Positions 6,652-15,333 of a stretch of 22,697 bases of DNA are shown piece after piece; positions within the stretch are counted from its first letter, which is position 1, and each line of letters opens with the position of its first letter. The notes below the pieces were generated by a model, which saw only the letters and a list, made by a program, of their open reading frames with translations, had not been told where the DNA came from and did no database searches. Position numbers and translations under genes: made by a program. Source of the stretch: an uncultured Clostridium sp. (lineage in GTDB: Bacteria; Bacillota; Clostridia; TANB77; CAG-508); contig CATYUF010000027.1 of assembly GCA_958413095.1 (NCBI GenBank), forward strand, positions 1 to 22,697. The letters are read 5' to 3'.

Positions 6652-8961
6652 TTAAACTTTTGAATTTTTAGAAAATTTTAAAACATAATATTTAATATCA
6701 AAATAACTTACTTCCTCAGGCAATATATCTTTCAAAGGTCTTAATTTTTCAGAACCTAATTTAGTTATTGCAGAAATTATATCATTTTCATATTGAGTAT
6801 TAATACATTTAGTTAAATCAATATCAAGGTCATTTTCATAGCATTTTAGAAGATGATTCTCAATAGTTGTTTTAGTAAGTTCACGAATATTTGCAATTTC
6901 GTCAATTGATTTTCCACTATTATACAAGTTATATGTAGTAATATGAGTTTCTTCCTTTTTTTCTTTTACAATAGAAGAAAAATCACAAAAATTAGAAGAC
7001 ATAGTAGAACAGATATCAGTAGTTGGGTTAAAAACTTCTGGAGATTTGGATATATTATCAAAGTCAGTATTAATATTAGAAGTATTAGAATTTATATTAG
7101 TTGCAATTGAATTTGAAGAAACATCAATATTATTTTCTATTACATAATTAGAAATAGCATTTAAGAATACTTCTCCATACTGTTCAACTTTATGTGTTCC
7201 AATGCCATGAATTTTTAACAAACTTTCCACAGTTAAAGGAAAAAATGTGGACATCTGTTTCAAGGAAATATCAGCACAGACAATAAATGGAGGAATATGT
7301 AATTCTTTTGCTATTGACATACGAACAGTTTTTAATAAACTAAATAAATTCTCATCATATTGTAAATCTTCGATATTAGAAGTGTTTTTTGACTTATTTT
7401 GCTTATTAGAAGTAGATATTTTTTCTATTTTCTTTTTTATAAATACAGATTTATTCTTAAACAATATATCATTGGCAGAAGCAGACAATGATAAAATAGG
7501 ATATTTATCACCAGTAGAAATTATATAACCTTCAGAAATCAAAAAGGAAATAATATTTTTAATAGTATCCTTAGAATAATCTTTCATAATTCCATAAGTA
7601 GATAAACTATCAAAGCCTAATGACCTTATTTTAGCAGAATTTGAACCTTTTAGAACTTCAGTAACTAAACCCATTCCAAATCTTTCATTCATTCTTATTA
7701 TACAAGACAATATCTTTTTACTATCAGTAGATATATCAGTAACTTCAATTTCTGAATTACAATTTCCACAATTATCACATTCAGTAAAATCAGGAGTTTC
7801 ACCAAAATATTCTAACAAATATTTTCTAAGACATTTATCAGTATTACAATAATCAACCATATCATTTAATTTTTCATATTCATTAGAATGATTTTGATTA
7901 GGATTACCTTGTTCAATTAAGAGTTTATTTGTAACAATGTCAGAACGATTAAATAATAAGATACAATTTGCATTATCTCCATCTCTACCACTACGACCAG
8001 CTTCTTGGTAATAACTTTCTAAATCACGAGGCATATTGTAATGAAGTACATATCTAATATTAGATTTATCAATACCCATACCAAAAGCATTAGTAGCAAC
8101 CATTACACAAGTCTTATCATATACAAAATCATTTTGATTATTTGTTCTTTGTTTTTCTGACATACCAGCATGATATTTACTAGAAGCTATACCAAATTTT
8201 AATAAATCATCATAAATTGAATCAACAGTTTTTCTTGTCAAACAATAAATAATACCAGATTTATCTTGATTATTTTTAACATAATCAAATAAAAATTGTT
8301 TTCTATTTATAGGAGTTTCCACAGAAAAATATAAATTAGGTCTATCAAAGCCAGTAGTTAAAGTAAAAGGAGTTTGCAAGTGAAGAAGACCTATAATATC
8401 TTCTTTTACAATTTCTGTTGCAGTAGCAGTAAAAGCAGTAACTACTGGTCTTGTATCCAAATTTAAAATTATATTTGCGATTTCTGTATAACTAGGTCTA
8501 AAATCATGTCCCCATCTAGAAACACAATGAGCTTCATCAATAGCAAACATAGATACATTTAATTGTTTTAATAAATTAAAAAAACTATCAGTAGCTAATC
8601 GCTCTGGTGCAATATATATAATTTTATAAACATTATTTAATATATTATTAATAGTTTGAGCATAATCAAAATTGCTTAGTGTACTATTAATAAAAGTTGC
8701 AGGAATTCCAACTTGATTTAAGTTATCCACTTGGTCTTTCATCAAAGAAATAAGAGGTGAAACAACGATTGTAACACCGTCAAAAATCATGGCTGGTATT
8801 TGATAACATATTGACTTACCAGCACCAGTTGGCATTATTCCTAGACAATCTTCCATATTTAAAATATGATAGATAATATCTTCTTGACCTTGTCTAAAAT
8901 TTTCATAGCCAAAGTGCTTTTTTAATAACTCTTTAGCTAATTGCATATTTTTGTCATTCAT
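6652..8961 (-). CDS. recQ: ATP-dependent DNA helicase RecQ
   Basis: 3'-5' superfamily 2 DNA helicase for recombination and stalled-fork processing. The 769-aa protein has motif 0 (NFRQGQEDII, 21-30), Walker A GIMPTGAGKS (K49) and the DEAH box at 142-145 with the RecQ aromatic loop CVSRWGHDFRPSY. Motif VI is AGRSGRDGDN (321-330). The RecQ zinc site is C377, C395, C398 and C401. A winged-helix RQC region and an HRDC domain (about 540-610, IPPFIVCADISLKQM) follow. A serine/asparagine-rich linker (roughly 625-680) leads to a helix-turn-helix tail (GKSIDEIANIRELTKTTIENHL, about 695-715), an extension seen in long RecQ forms. SD AAGAAGG lies close to the ATG. It converges with dinB. Confidence 0.95.
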   Translation of the reverse strand: MNDKNMQLAKELLKKHFGYENFRQGQEDIIYHILNMEDCLGIMPTGAGKSICYQIPAMIFDGVTIVVSPLISLMKDQVDNLNQVGIPATFINSTLSNFDYAQTINNILNNVYKIIYIAPERLATDSFFNLLKQLNVSMFAIDEAHCVSRWGHDFRPSYTEIANIILNLDTRPVVTAFTATATEIVKEDIIGLLHLQTPFTLTTGFDRPNLYFSVETPINRKQFLFDYVKNNQDKSGIIYCLTRKTVDSIYDDLLKFGIASSKYHAGMSEKQRTNNQNDFVYDKTCVMVATNAFGMGIDKSNIRYVLHYNMPRDLESYYQEAGRSGRDGDNANCILLFNRSDIVTNKLLIEQGNPNQNHSNEYEKLNDMVDYCNTDKCLRKYLLEYFGETPDFTECDNCGNCNSEIEVTDISTDSKKILSCIIRMNERFGMGLVTEVLKGSNSAKIRSLGFDSLSTYGIMKDYSKDTIKNIISFLISEGYIISTGDKYPILSLSASANDILFKNKSVFIKKKIEKISTSNKQNKSKNTSNIEDLQYDENLFSLLKTVRMSIAKELHIPPFIVCADISLKQMSTFFPLTVESLLKIHGIGTHKVEQYGEVFLNAISNYVIENNIDVSSNSIATNINSNTSNINTDFDNISKSPEVFNPTTDICSTMSSNFCDFSSIVKEKKEETHITTYNLYNSGKSIDEIANIRELTKTTIENHLLKCYENDLDIDLTKCINTQYENDIISAITKLGSEKLRPLKDILPEEVSYFDIKYYVLKFSKNSKV

Positions 8962-8983
8962 AAAGTACCTTCTTTCTTTCAGT

Positions 8984-9012
8984 ATTATATACTGAATATT
9001 TTATTTAGTAAA
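8984..9012 (-). promoter_or_regulatory. Promoter of recQ
   Basis: On the minus strand, TTTACT (9012-9007) and TATAAT (8989-8984) are 17 nt apart, just upstream of the recQ SD. The -10 is perfect; the -35 matches 4 of 6 positions. Confidence 0.6.
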
Positions 9013-9166
9013 GAAATAAATTTCTGTTATTTAAGTAAAATATATGTTATTGGATAATTGGGTAAAATTAGTCGCTGAAAATAGGTGATAATTACTTGTA
9101 GAGAAATAAGTTTTATGCTATATTTATAATAAAATAGAAAATAATTAATAAAGAAAGGGCTGTAAT

Positions 9167-10912
9167 ATGGAAAAAGAAAATGTAAATAAATTATATGATT
9201 TAATAAAAAAGATACCAGCAACTAGCAGAAACAAAGAAAAAATAGAAGAAATCAAAGAATTAATTAAACAAGAGAGATTTAAAGATGCAATAGATAAAGT
9301 AAGAGAATTAGGAGAAAATAAGATAAAAATAACAGGTGCTAGAAGCAAAGTAAGAAGAAAAAAAGCAGACGATAGTGAAAATGATGGAAAATTATTTCCT
9401 AAAAAATTGAGCAATCTACATTTAGAATGTGTTTTTATGGGACTTCTACTAACAAATCCAAAATCAATTTCAAGATATTATTTTCTATATGAAGATTGTT
9501 TCTTTGAAGATGATGATATATTAAATATATATAAAAGTGTATTATTCACAGAAGGTGGAAGTTATACACCTGAAACAGCAAAACAAGGATTTAACTTTTC
9601 AAAAGACTCAGAGGAAGTATATGAATTAAAATACCAACTAAGAAAAGCAGTTGCAGAAGAAGATTTTGACATGGAAAAAGTATATTTGGAATTGAAGAAA
9701 CTATTTGTGTTAAGAAAAAGCTATTTAGGAAATCCAATAAAAAATATTCAAAAAAGAATCGTTGATATTATAGATTATAAATTATATGACGAAATGTCAG
9801 TAGAAGAAGTTGAAAGTGCAGTAAATCAAGTAACAGTAACAGAAAAATTTAAACAGTCAATTTTAAATAAAGATTTAACAGGTTTTTTAGAAGAGGGAAA
9901 TAATAATCTAACAAATGGTCTTGACTTACCTTTTCCAATATTAACAGAAGTATTTAAAGGGATAAGAAAAGGAGAAACAATGGCATATGCAATGCCATCA
10001 AACTCAGGAAAAAGTAGATTTGCAATAAATATTGCAGCATATACAGCATTTGTAAATAAGAAAAAAGTATTAATGATATCTAATGAAATGTCAGAAGAAA
10101 AAATGAAGTTATGTTTGATAACTACAATTTTAAATAATCCAGAATTACAAAAATTACATGGTCAAAAATTACATAAATCAGAAAACGAAATTTTAGATTT
10201 CAAATTTAGACCAGATAATGTAGAAGAGGTAAACTTAGATGAAGATGGTTTTATTTTAAAAGGAGAAAAAGAAACTCATAGAGAATTTATAGAAAGATTA
10301 TCAAAAATATCTACTGAATTTAATAAGACAATAGAAGCAACTGATTGGGTAAATAAACAAATAAACAACTCAATATATTTTATAAATATAACAGACCATA
10401 CAAATGATGAACTAAAAAAAGTAATAATGAATTACTATTATAAAGAACAAATAGAGTATGTATTTTATGATACATTAAAAACAGATACAGCAAATATTGG
10501 AAATGGAGAAGAGATAAAAAGAACAGCAACAATATTATCAAATATAGCTCAAAACTTTGGAATATTTATATGTTCTTCTTTACAATTATCAGAAACTTCA
10601 ACATTGCCAATTAATCTAGACATAAATGATTTAGCAGTAAGTAGAACTGTAAAAGAAGTTTTAGATACCTTATGTTTAATAAAACAAATAAATAGAGATA
10701 CTTATCAAAATTATGAATATTCATTAAAAGAAGTAGATACAGAATTTTATGATTTAAAAAGATATGAAGATCCAGATGTAAGATATTACTCATGCATAGT
10801 GGATAAAAATAGGGCAGGACCAAAACCTAAATTATTATTTAGATTAAATTTAGCATATAATAGCTGGGAAGAATTAGGATATTTAAGATTAAAACAAAAC
10901 AAAGAAAATTAA
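9167..10912 (+). CDS. DnaB-family helicase-like ATPase, non-canonical
   Basis: A 581-aa protein built like a replicative helicase but divergent. Residues 1-75 are a charged helical extension ending in a basic patch (KVRRKK). About 80-210 resemble the DnaB N-terminal domain (HLECVFMGLLLTNPKSI, YEDCFFEDDDILNIYKSV). From about 245 a RecA-like motor begins (GLDLPFPILTEVFKGIRKGE). Walker A is AMPSNSGKS (275-283) with alanine in place of the first glycine. The DnaB signature SNEMSEEKM contains the likely catalytic E297, and a Walker B-like strand EYVFYDT lies near 437. A strong SD (AAAGGG, 9153-9158) and a good terminator frame it as a single-gene unit. It is likely an ATP-driven DNA-acting protein, perhaps prophage- or plasmid-derived. 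Whether it is the cell's replicative DnaB is doubtful given the insertions (about 350-395). Confidence 0.7.
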   Translation: MEKENVNKLYDLIKKIPATSRNKEKIEEIKELIKQERFKDAIDKVRELGENKIKITGARSKVRRKKADDSENDGKLFPKKLSNLHLECVFMGLLLTNPKSISRYYFLYEDCFFEDDDILNIYKSVLFTEGGSYTPETAKQGFNFSKDSEEVYELKYQLRKAVAEEDFDMEKVYLELKKLFVLRKSYLGNPIKNIQKRIVDIIDYKLYDEMSVEEVESAVNQVTVTEKFKQSILNKDLTGFLEEGNNNLTNGLDLPFPILTEVFKGIRKGETMAYAMPSNSGKSRFAINIAAYTAFVNKKKVLMISNEMSEEKMKLCLITTILNNPELQKLHGQKLHKSENEILDFKFRPDNVEEVNLDEDGFILKGEKETHREFIERLSKISTEFNKTIEATDWVNKQINNSIYFINITDHTNDELKKVIMNYYYKEQIEYVFYDTLKTDTANIGNGEEIKRTATILSNIAQNFGIFICSSLQLSETSTLPINLDINDLAVSRTVKEVLDTLCLIKQINRDTYQNYEYSLKEVDTEFYDLKRYEDPDVRYYSCIVDKNRAGPKPKLLFRLNLAYNSWEELGYLRLKQNKEN

Positions 10913-10930
10913 TAAAATAAGTGAAATAGA

Positions 10931-10970
10931 AATAGTAGTAATAGAAAAAGAAAAAATTACTACTATTTTT
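10931..10970 (+). terminator. Terminator after the DnaB-like gene
   Basis: AATAGTAGTAAT (10931-10942) and ATTACTACTATT (10956-10967) form a 12-bp stem followed by TTT. The rest of the spacer to 11254 is A-rich with no ORF. It includes an AT inverted repeat near 10996-11019 and a less A-rich stretch (11195-11240) just before the next gene, of unknown role. Confidence 0.8.
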
Positions 10971-11254
10971 AAATTAAAAAAGGAACTAAAAAGTAAAATT
11001 TAATATAATAAATTTTATCTTATATCTTAATTATAAAAAAATAAATGTAAAAAATCCATCGAAAAATGTAGAAAAATTAAAATAATTTAATGAAATTGAA
11101 GTCAAAAAAGGTAAAAGAACAAAAACAAAGTAAACAAAAGGAAGTAAAATAGCAAAATATAGGAAATTGTGTAAAATAATGCGATGAAAAATCCTTGAAA
11201 AACCTTGATTCCAGTAGTATCATGAAGAGGTGCTGAAGAAAAAAAGGAGGAAAT

Positions 11255-11572
11255 ATGAAAACATTTTTTGGAGGAAAATTTATTGAAAAAGAAACATTAA
11301 AGGAGGTAGGAATTTCATATCCAATAAAATTAGAATATTATAAAGATATACATTCAGATGAATTTATAAGGACAAATGGTGCTAAATATGGAATAAGTGT
11401 GGTAAAAACTTCATATATTCCAAATAACACAGTAATTGAAAATAAAGATGTAGAATATCTTTCAAATGATGAAAGGAAAATAGAAAAAATCTTAGAAATA
11501 TTTAAGGAAAATGAAGTAACTCCAGTAGGAGTTGAAGATGTATTGAATGAGTTAAAAGTAAAAATGTTCTAA
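11255..11572 (+). CDS. DUF6514-like small protein
   Basis: A 105-aa cytosolic protein of unknown function. The order of short motifs fits small Clostridia proteins annotated as DUF6514: KLEYYKDI, then YGISVVKT (about 46-53), IENKDVEYLSNDERKIEKIL (about 61-80), and a C-terminal NEVTPVGVEDVLNEL (about 86-100) resembling the family's N-x-V-x-P-x-x-x-x-D-V ending. No signal peptide, transmembrane segment or metal site is visible. The start is well supported by AAGGAGG (11244-11250). It is flanked by untranslated spacers of about 340 nt on both sides and appears monocistronic. Family membership is from memory of the pattern and is moderately certain. Confidence 0.6.
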   Translation: MKTFFGGKFIEKETLKEVGISYPIKLEYYKDIHSDEFIRTNGAKYGISVVKTSYIPNNTVIENKDVEYLSNDERKIEKILEIFKENEVTPVGVEDVLNELKVKMF

Positions 11573-11600
11573 ATGTGAAGTATAATAATGTTAAATATTA

Positions 11601-11662
11601 GGCTGTCATAAATATAAAATTTGATATTAGTTAAATATTAAAATTTATGTTAAATGGCAGTC
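11601..11662. repeat. Long 26-bp near-perfect stem-loop
   Basis: The outer stem, GGCTGTCAT (11601-11609) with ATGGCAGTC (11654-11662), pairs over 9 bp including two G-U pairs. The inner stem, 11611-11627 with 11635-11651, pairs over 16 of 17 positions around a 7-nt loop. A 1-by-2-nt internal loop joins them. No U-run follows, so it is not an ordinary terminator. It may be a small MITE-like element or a structured 3' UTR of the DUF6514-like gene. The remaining spacer (11663-11914) holds the topA promoter. Confidence 0.7.
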
Positions 11663-11767
11663 TATTGATTATTGAAAGATGTTATATTTAAAGTTTAATA
11701 ATAGATTAGTAGTGTTGCAAGAGAAAAGGCGATTTAATAACCAATATTGTAAAATTAATGTAAAAAC

Positions 11768-11796
11768 TTGCAAAATAAGTGAATTTAAGCTAGAAT
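11768..11796 (+). promoter_or_regulatory. Probable topA promoter
   Basis: TTGCAA (11768-11773) and TAGAAT (11791-11796), spacer 17 nt. It leaves a leader of about 115 nt before topA. TTGCAA or TTGTAA also occurs at 11715 and 11747. Confidence 0.55.
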
Positions 11797-11914
11797 ACTA
11801 TAAGGAAAGAAGCAAAACTTATTTTTGTTTTGTGTTATAAAATAAGAAAAGCATGGCATTTAAGTACAAAATAAAAAATAGTTTAACATAAAAATACAAA
11901 TAAGGAGGGCAATA

Positions 11915-13990
11915 ATGGCTGATAAATTAATAATAGTAGAATCACCAGCAAAGGCCAATACCATAAAGAAGTTTTTAGGAGGAAGCACAAAGGTAGTTGC
12001 TTCAATGGGACATATTAGAGATTTACCAAAATCAAAAATAGGAATAGATATTGAAAATGACTTTGAGCCTCAATATATAAATATAAGAGGAAAAGGAGAT
12101 TTAATAAAATCACTAAAAAAAGATGCAAAAAATGCAAAGAAAATATATATCGCAACTGACCCCGACCGTGAAGGAGAAGCAATAGCATGGCATTTAGCAA
12201 CTATATTAAATGAAAATAAAGAAAAAATAACAAGAGTAACATTTAACGAAATAACAAAAACTGCAGTACAAAAAGCAATAAAAGAGCCACGAGATATAGA
12301 TGTTAATTTAGTAGATGCACAACAAGCAAGAAGAGTTTTAGATAGAATAGTAGGATATAAAATGAGTCCAGTATTATGGAAAAAGGTTAGAAGAGGGCTA
12401 TCAGCAGGAAGAGTACAATCAGTAGCAGTAAAATTAATTGTTGATAGGGAAAATGAAATAGAAAACTTTATACCAGAAGAATACTGGAATATATATGCAA
12501 ATTTACAGGACGAAGAAACTAAAAAGGAATTTGAAGCACATTTTTATGGTAAAAATGGAAAAAAACAGGAAATACATTCTGGAGAAGAAGTAAACGAAAT
12601 ATTAGAAAATATAAAAAAAGCAAAATATATAGTAAATGAAGTAAAAAAAGGTGAAAAGAAAAGAACACCAGCACCACCATTTACTACAAGTACAATGCAA
12701 CAAGAAGCTTCAAGAAAATTAGGATTTACATTAAAAAAGACAATGTCTGTTGCACAAGGGTTATATGAAGGAGTAAAAATACCAGAAAAAGGAACAGTAG
12801 GACTTATAACATATATGAGAACAGACTCAACAAGAATATCAGAAGAAGCAAGAGCAATTGCGAAAGAGCAAATAACATCTATATATGGAGAAAACTATTA
12901 CGAAAATAGATATTATAAAGCAAAAAAAGATGCACAAGATGCACATGAGGCTATAAGACCAACATATATAGACATTACACCAGACCAAATAAAAGATAGT
13001 TTAACAAAAGACCAATATAAATTATATAAATTAGTATATAATAGATTTCTAGCAAGTCAAATGAAACCAGCAGTTTATGATACAATAGCAGTAAATATAA
13101 AAGCAAATGAGTATGACTTTAAAGCAAATGGTCAAACTATTAAATTTAAAGGATTTATGACCCTATATGTAGAAGGGACAGATGGAAAAGAAAGAGAAGA
13201 AGAGGGAACATTACCAGACTTAAAAGAAAAACAAGAAGTAAAACTAAAAAAGATAAATCCAAAACAAAGTTTTACAGAACCACCAGCAAGATATACAGAA
13301 GCAAGTTTAGTAAAAGCATTAGAAGAAAAAGGGATAGGAAGACCAAGTACATATTCTCCAACAATAACAACAATACTAGAAAGAAGATATATAGAAAAAA
13401 ACCAAAAACAATTAGCTCCAACAGAATTAGGAAAAATAGTAAATAAACTACTTACAGAAAACTTTGCAGATGTAGTAAATGTAGAATTTACAGCAAAAAT
13501 AGAAAATGAATTTGACGAAATTGCAGAAGGACATGAACAATGGAAAAAAATGATAAGAGAATTCTATGGACCATTTGAAAAAGAAATAGAAAAAGTAGAA
13601 AAAGAATTAGAACATGTAGAACTAGTTGATGAAGTTTCAGATGTAAAATGTGAAAAATGTGGAAGAATGATGGTCTATAAATATGGAAGATATGGAAAAT
13701 TCTTAGCATGTCCAGGATATCCAGAATGTAAAAATGCAAAACCTATCATAGAAACAATAGATGTACCATGCCCGAAATGTGGAGCAACAGTACAAGTAAG
13801 AAAAACAAAAAGAAAGAGAAATTACTATATATGTGAAAATAATCCAAAATCTTGTGACTATATTTCATGGAATAAACCAAAAAAAGGAGAAAAGTGGAAT
13901 CCAGAGGAAGCAGAAGAAATAAAAAAAGAAACAGAAAGTAAGAAAAAGAAAACTACTAGAAAAAAGAGAACGAGTAAAAAGAAGGCATAA
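11915..13990 (+). CDS. topA: DNA topoisomerase I
   Basis: Type IA topoisomerase that relaxes negative supercoils. The 691-aa protein opens with the Toprim domain (KLIIVESPAKANTI, E9; acidic triad D82, D84, E86 in TDPDREGEAIAW). The catalytic tyrosine is Y300 in GLITYMRTDSTRIS, with R302 next to it. The GRPSTYSPTI motif follows near residue 475. The C-terminus has two visible four-cysteine zinc ribbons: one from CEKCGRMM to CPGYPECKN (about 578-608), and a second from CPKCGATV to CENNPKSCDY (about 620-650). A lysine/arginine-rich tail (about 665-691) probably adds DNA affinity. SD AAGGAGGG precedes the ATG. It stands alone between its promoter and a strong terminator, whereas in many Firmicutes it neighbours dprA or trmFO. 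Confidence 0.97.
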   Translation: MADKLIIVESPAKANTIKKFLGGSTKVVASMGHIRDLPKSKIGIDIENDFEPQYINIRGKGDLIKSLKKDAKNAKKIYIATDPDREGEAIAWHLATILNENKEKITRVTFNEITKTAVQKAIKEPRDIDVNLVDAQQARRVLDRIVGYKMSPVLWKKVRRGLSAGRVQSVAVKLIVDRENEIENFIPEEYWNIYANLQDEETKKEFEAHFYGKNGKKQEIHSGEEVNEILENIKKAKYIVNEVKKGEKKRTPAPPFTTSTMQQEASRKLGFTLKKTMSVAQGLYEGVKIPEKGTVGLITYMRTDSTRISEEARAIAKEQITSIYGENYYENRYYKAKKDAQDAHEAIRPTYIDITPDQIKDSLTKDQYKLYKLVYNRFLASQMKPAVYDTIAVNIKANEYDFKANGQTIKFKGFMTLYVEGTDGKEREEEGTLPDLKEKQEVKLKKINPKQSFTEPPARYTEASLVKALEEKGIGRPSTYSPTITTILERRYIEKNQKQLAPTELGKIVNKLLTENFADVVNVEFTAKIENEFDEIAEGHEQWKKMIREFYGPFEKEIEKVEKELEHVELVDEVSDVKCEKCGRMMVYKYGRYGKFLACPGYPECKNAKPIIETIDVPCPKCGATVQVRKTKRKRNYYICENNPKSCDYISWNKPKKGEKWNPEEAEEIKKETESKKKKTTRKKRTSKKKA

Positions 13991-14012
13991 GTTTTATGAT
14001 ATAACTAATAAA

Positions 14013-14047
14013 AAGAATTGCTAATTGTAAAATTAGCAGTTCTTTTT
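14013..14047 (+). terminator. topA terminator
   Basis: AAGAATTGCTAATT (14013-14026) and AATTAGCAGTTCTT (14031-14044) form a 14-bp stem with one G-U pair and a GTAA loop, followed by TTTT. Confidence 0.9.
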
Positions 14048-14125
14048 TGTTAGGTGTAAAAACTTAGGAATTATGATAAAGGGTTTATTAAATAACTATA
14101 AAAAGTTATAATCATCATAAAAAAA

Positions 14126-14221
14126 TTACAAAAATGTGATAATTAAAGTAAAAATACTTGCAAAAATGTGATAAGACAATAAAAAACACTTACAAAATCT
14201 AAATAGGAAAAATAAACAAAT
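14126..14221. repeat. Imperfect tandem repeats, 32-nt period
   Basis: TTACAAAAATGTGATAA (14126-14142) and TTGCAAAAATGTGATAA (14158-14174) differ at one base and are 32 nt apart. A third, partial copy (TTACAAAAT, 14190-14198) follows another 32 nt on. The spacing is about three helical turns, so the units would face the same side of the DNA. This looks like an iteron-type or phased protein-binding array. It is too short and too degenerate for CRISPR. Confidence 0.5.
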
Positions 14222-14255
14222 AAATTTTAAATATATATTAAAGTATGAAAAATTA

Positions 14256-14280
14256 TGTTATACTAATAACATATTATAAT
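14256..14280 (+). promoter_or_regulatory. Palindrome and -10 box before the GNAT operon
   Basis: TGTTAT-ACTA-ATAACA (14256-14271) is a perfect 6-bp palindrome directly upstream of a TATAAT (14275-14280). A repressor site over the promoter is possible. No good -35 was found, so the promoter call is weak. Confidence 0.35.
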
Positions 14281-14372
14281 AGGCAAAAAAAATAGAATAA
14301 AACTTTTAGAAAGCAATATTTGAAGATGTTAAAATTATAGTAATAAATTTTAAAGAAGAAAAGGAGAATACT

Positions 14373-14945
14373 ATGAAATATTATAAAAAATTAATCGGAA
14401 ATAGAATATACTTATCACCTAAAGGAGCATCAGAAGAAGAAATACAAAAATTCACAGAGTGGATGAATGATTTTGAAGTAACAGACTACACTGGAAGAAG
14501 TGGTCAAATTGTAACATTAATAGGAGAAAAAGAATATTTAGAGGATTCAGCAAGAGAAAGCAAAAACAGAAATTTTAATATTATTGAATTAAATGAGAAT
14601 AAGTTAATTGGAACATTAGGATTGGAACATATTAATTGGATTGAAAGAAGTGCAGTACTAGGAATATTTATTGGTGATAAAGATTTTAGAAGTAATGGAT
14701 ATGGTACTGAAGCTATAAACTTATTATTGGAATATGGATTTAAATATCTTAATTTACACAGTATAAGATTAAGTCTTCTTTCAATCAATAAAAGAGCACA
14801 TAAATGCTATAAGAAATGTGGTTTTAAAGATACTGGATGTAGTAGAGAAGAAATATTTATAAATGGTAGATATTATGATAAATTACATATGGACATACTA
14901 GAAAATGAATTTGAAGGAGATTATATTAGAAATAAAAATATATAG
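14373..14945 (+). CDS. GNAT-family N-acetyltransferase, RimJ/RimL type
   Basis: Acetyl-CoA-dependent N-acetyltransferase of 190 aa. The RimJ/RimL-like layout is visible: LIGNRIYLSPKG at the N-terminus, a beta-4 strand AVLGIFIGDKDF (about 94-105) and the acetyl-CoA pyrophosphate loop R106-SNGYG-T112. Helix TEAINLLLEYGFKYLNLHSI follows, then the N-K-R-A-x-x-C-Y-x-x-C-G-F segment (about 139-151) typical of motif B. The acceptor (protein N-terminus, antibiotic or small molecule) cannot be deduced. AAAAGGAG precedes the ATG. It is the first gene of a tight operon with the pyrophosphatase (11 nt gap) and phosphoesterase (35 nt gap). Confidence 0.88.
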   Translation: MKYYKKLIGNRIYLSPKGASEEEIQKFTEWMNDFEVTDYTGRSGQIVTLIGEKEYLEDSARESKNRNFNIIELNENKLIGTLGLEHINWIERSAVLGIFIGDKDFRSNGYGTEAINLLLEYGFKYLNLHSIRLSLLSINKRAHKCYKKCGFKDTGCSREEIFINGRYYDKLHMDILENEFEGDYIRNKNI

Positions 14946-14956
14946 AGGATAAAATT

Positions 14957-15298
14957 ATGGATAATACAAAATCATATATTAATAAATTAGTTAAGGCAAA
15001 AATAGATAGACCAATGGGGTCAAAGCATCCAAAACATGGATTTATATATCCTGTTAATTATGGATATATCCCAAATACAGTAAGTGGAGATGGAGAAGAG
15101 ATTGACTGTTATGTGTTAGGAATATTTGAACCTATTGATGAATTTGAAGGGAAATGTATAGCAGTAATACATAGAACTAACGACAATGATGATAAGCTTA
15201 TTATAGTGCCAAAAGAGAAAGACTATTCAGATGATGCAATTAGAGCTTTAACTGAATTTCAGGAAAGATTTTTTGAGAGTATAATTATAAGAGATTAA
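14957..15298 (+). CDS. Small inorganic pyrophosphatase-like protein
   Basis: Compact (113 aa) relative of family I soluble inorganic pyrophosphatases, which split PPi into two phosphates. The substrate-loop signature YPVNYGYIPNT (31-41) is well conserved, and the later HRTNDNDDKLIIVP (72-85) corresponds to the second acidic metal patch. The normal D-x-D-P-x-D metal motif is altered: here it is D45-G-E47-E48-I-D50. The protein is about 60 residues shorter than E. coli Ppa, mainly at the N-terminus and the last helix. Such short forms are a recognisable Firmicute subgroup, but true PPi hydrolysis is unproven. SD GAGGAT, 11 nt after the acetyltransferase stop, indicates coupling. Confidence 0.8.
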   Translation: MDNTKSYINKLVKAKIDRPMGSKHPKHGFIYPVNYGYIPNTVSGDGEEIDCYVLGIFEPIDEFEGKCIAVIHRTNDNDDKLIIVPKEKDYSDDAIRALTEFQERFFESIIIRD

Positions 15299-15333
15299 AT
15301 TAAGATGAAAAATATAAAGAAGAAGGAAAAAAT

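Noticed and set aside
7247..7528. Plus-strand 93-aa frame inside recQ
   Set aside because: It lies wholly within the HRDC/RQC coding region of recQ and has no ribosome binding site.
11195..11240. Riboswitch before the DUF6514-like gene
   Set aside because: The stretch is less A-rich than its surroundings but I could match it to no known aptamer and saw no terminator/antiterminator pair.
14126..14221. CRISPR array
   Set aside because: The repeats are only 17 nt, only two are well conserved, spacers would be about 15 nt, and no cas gene is nearby.
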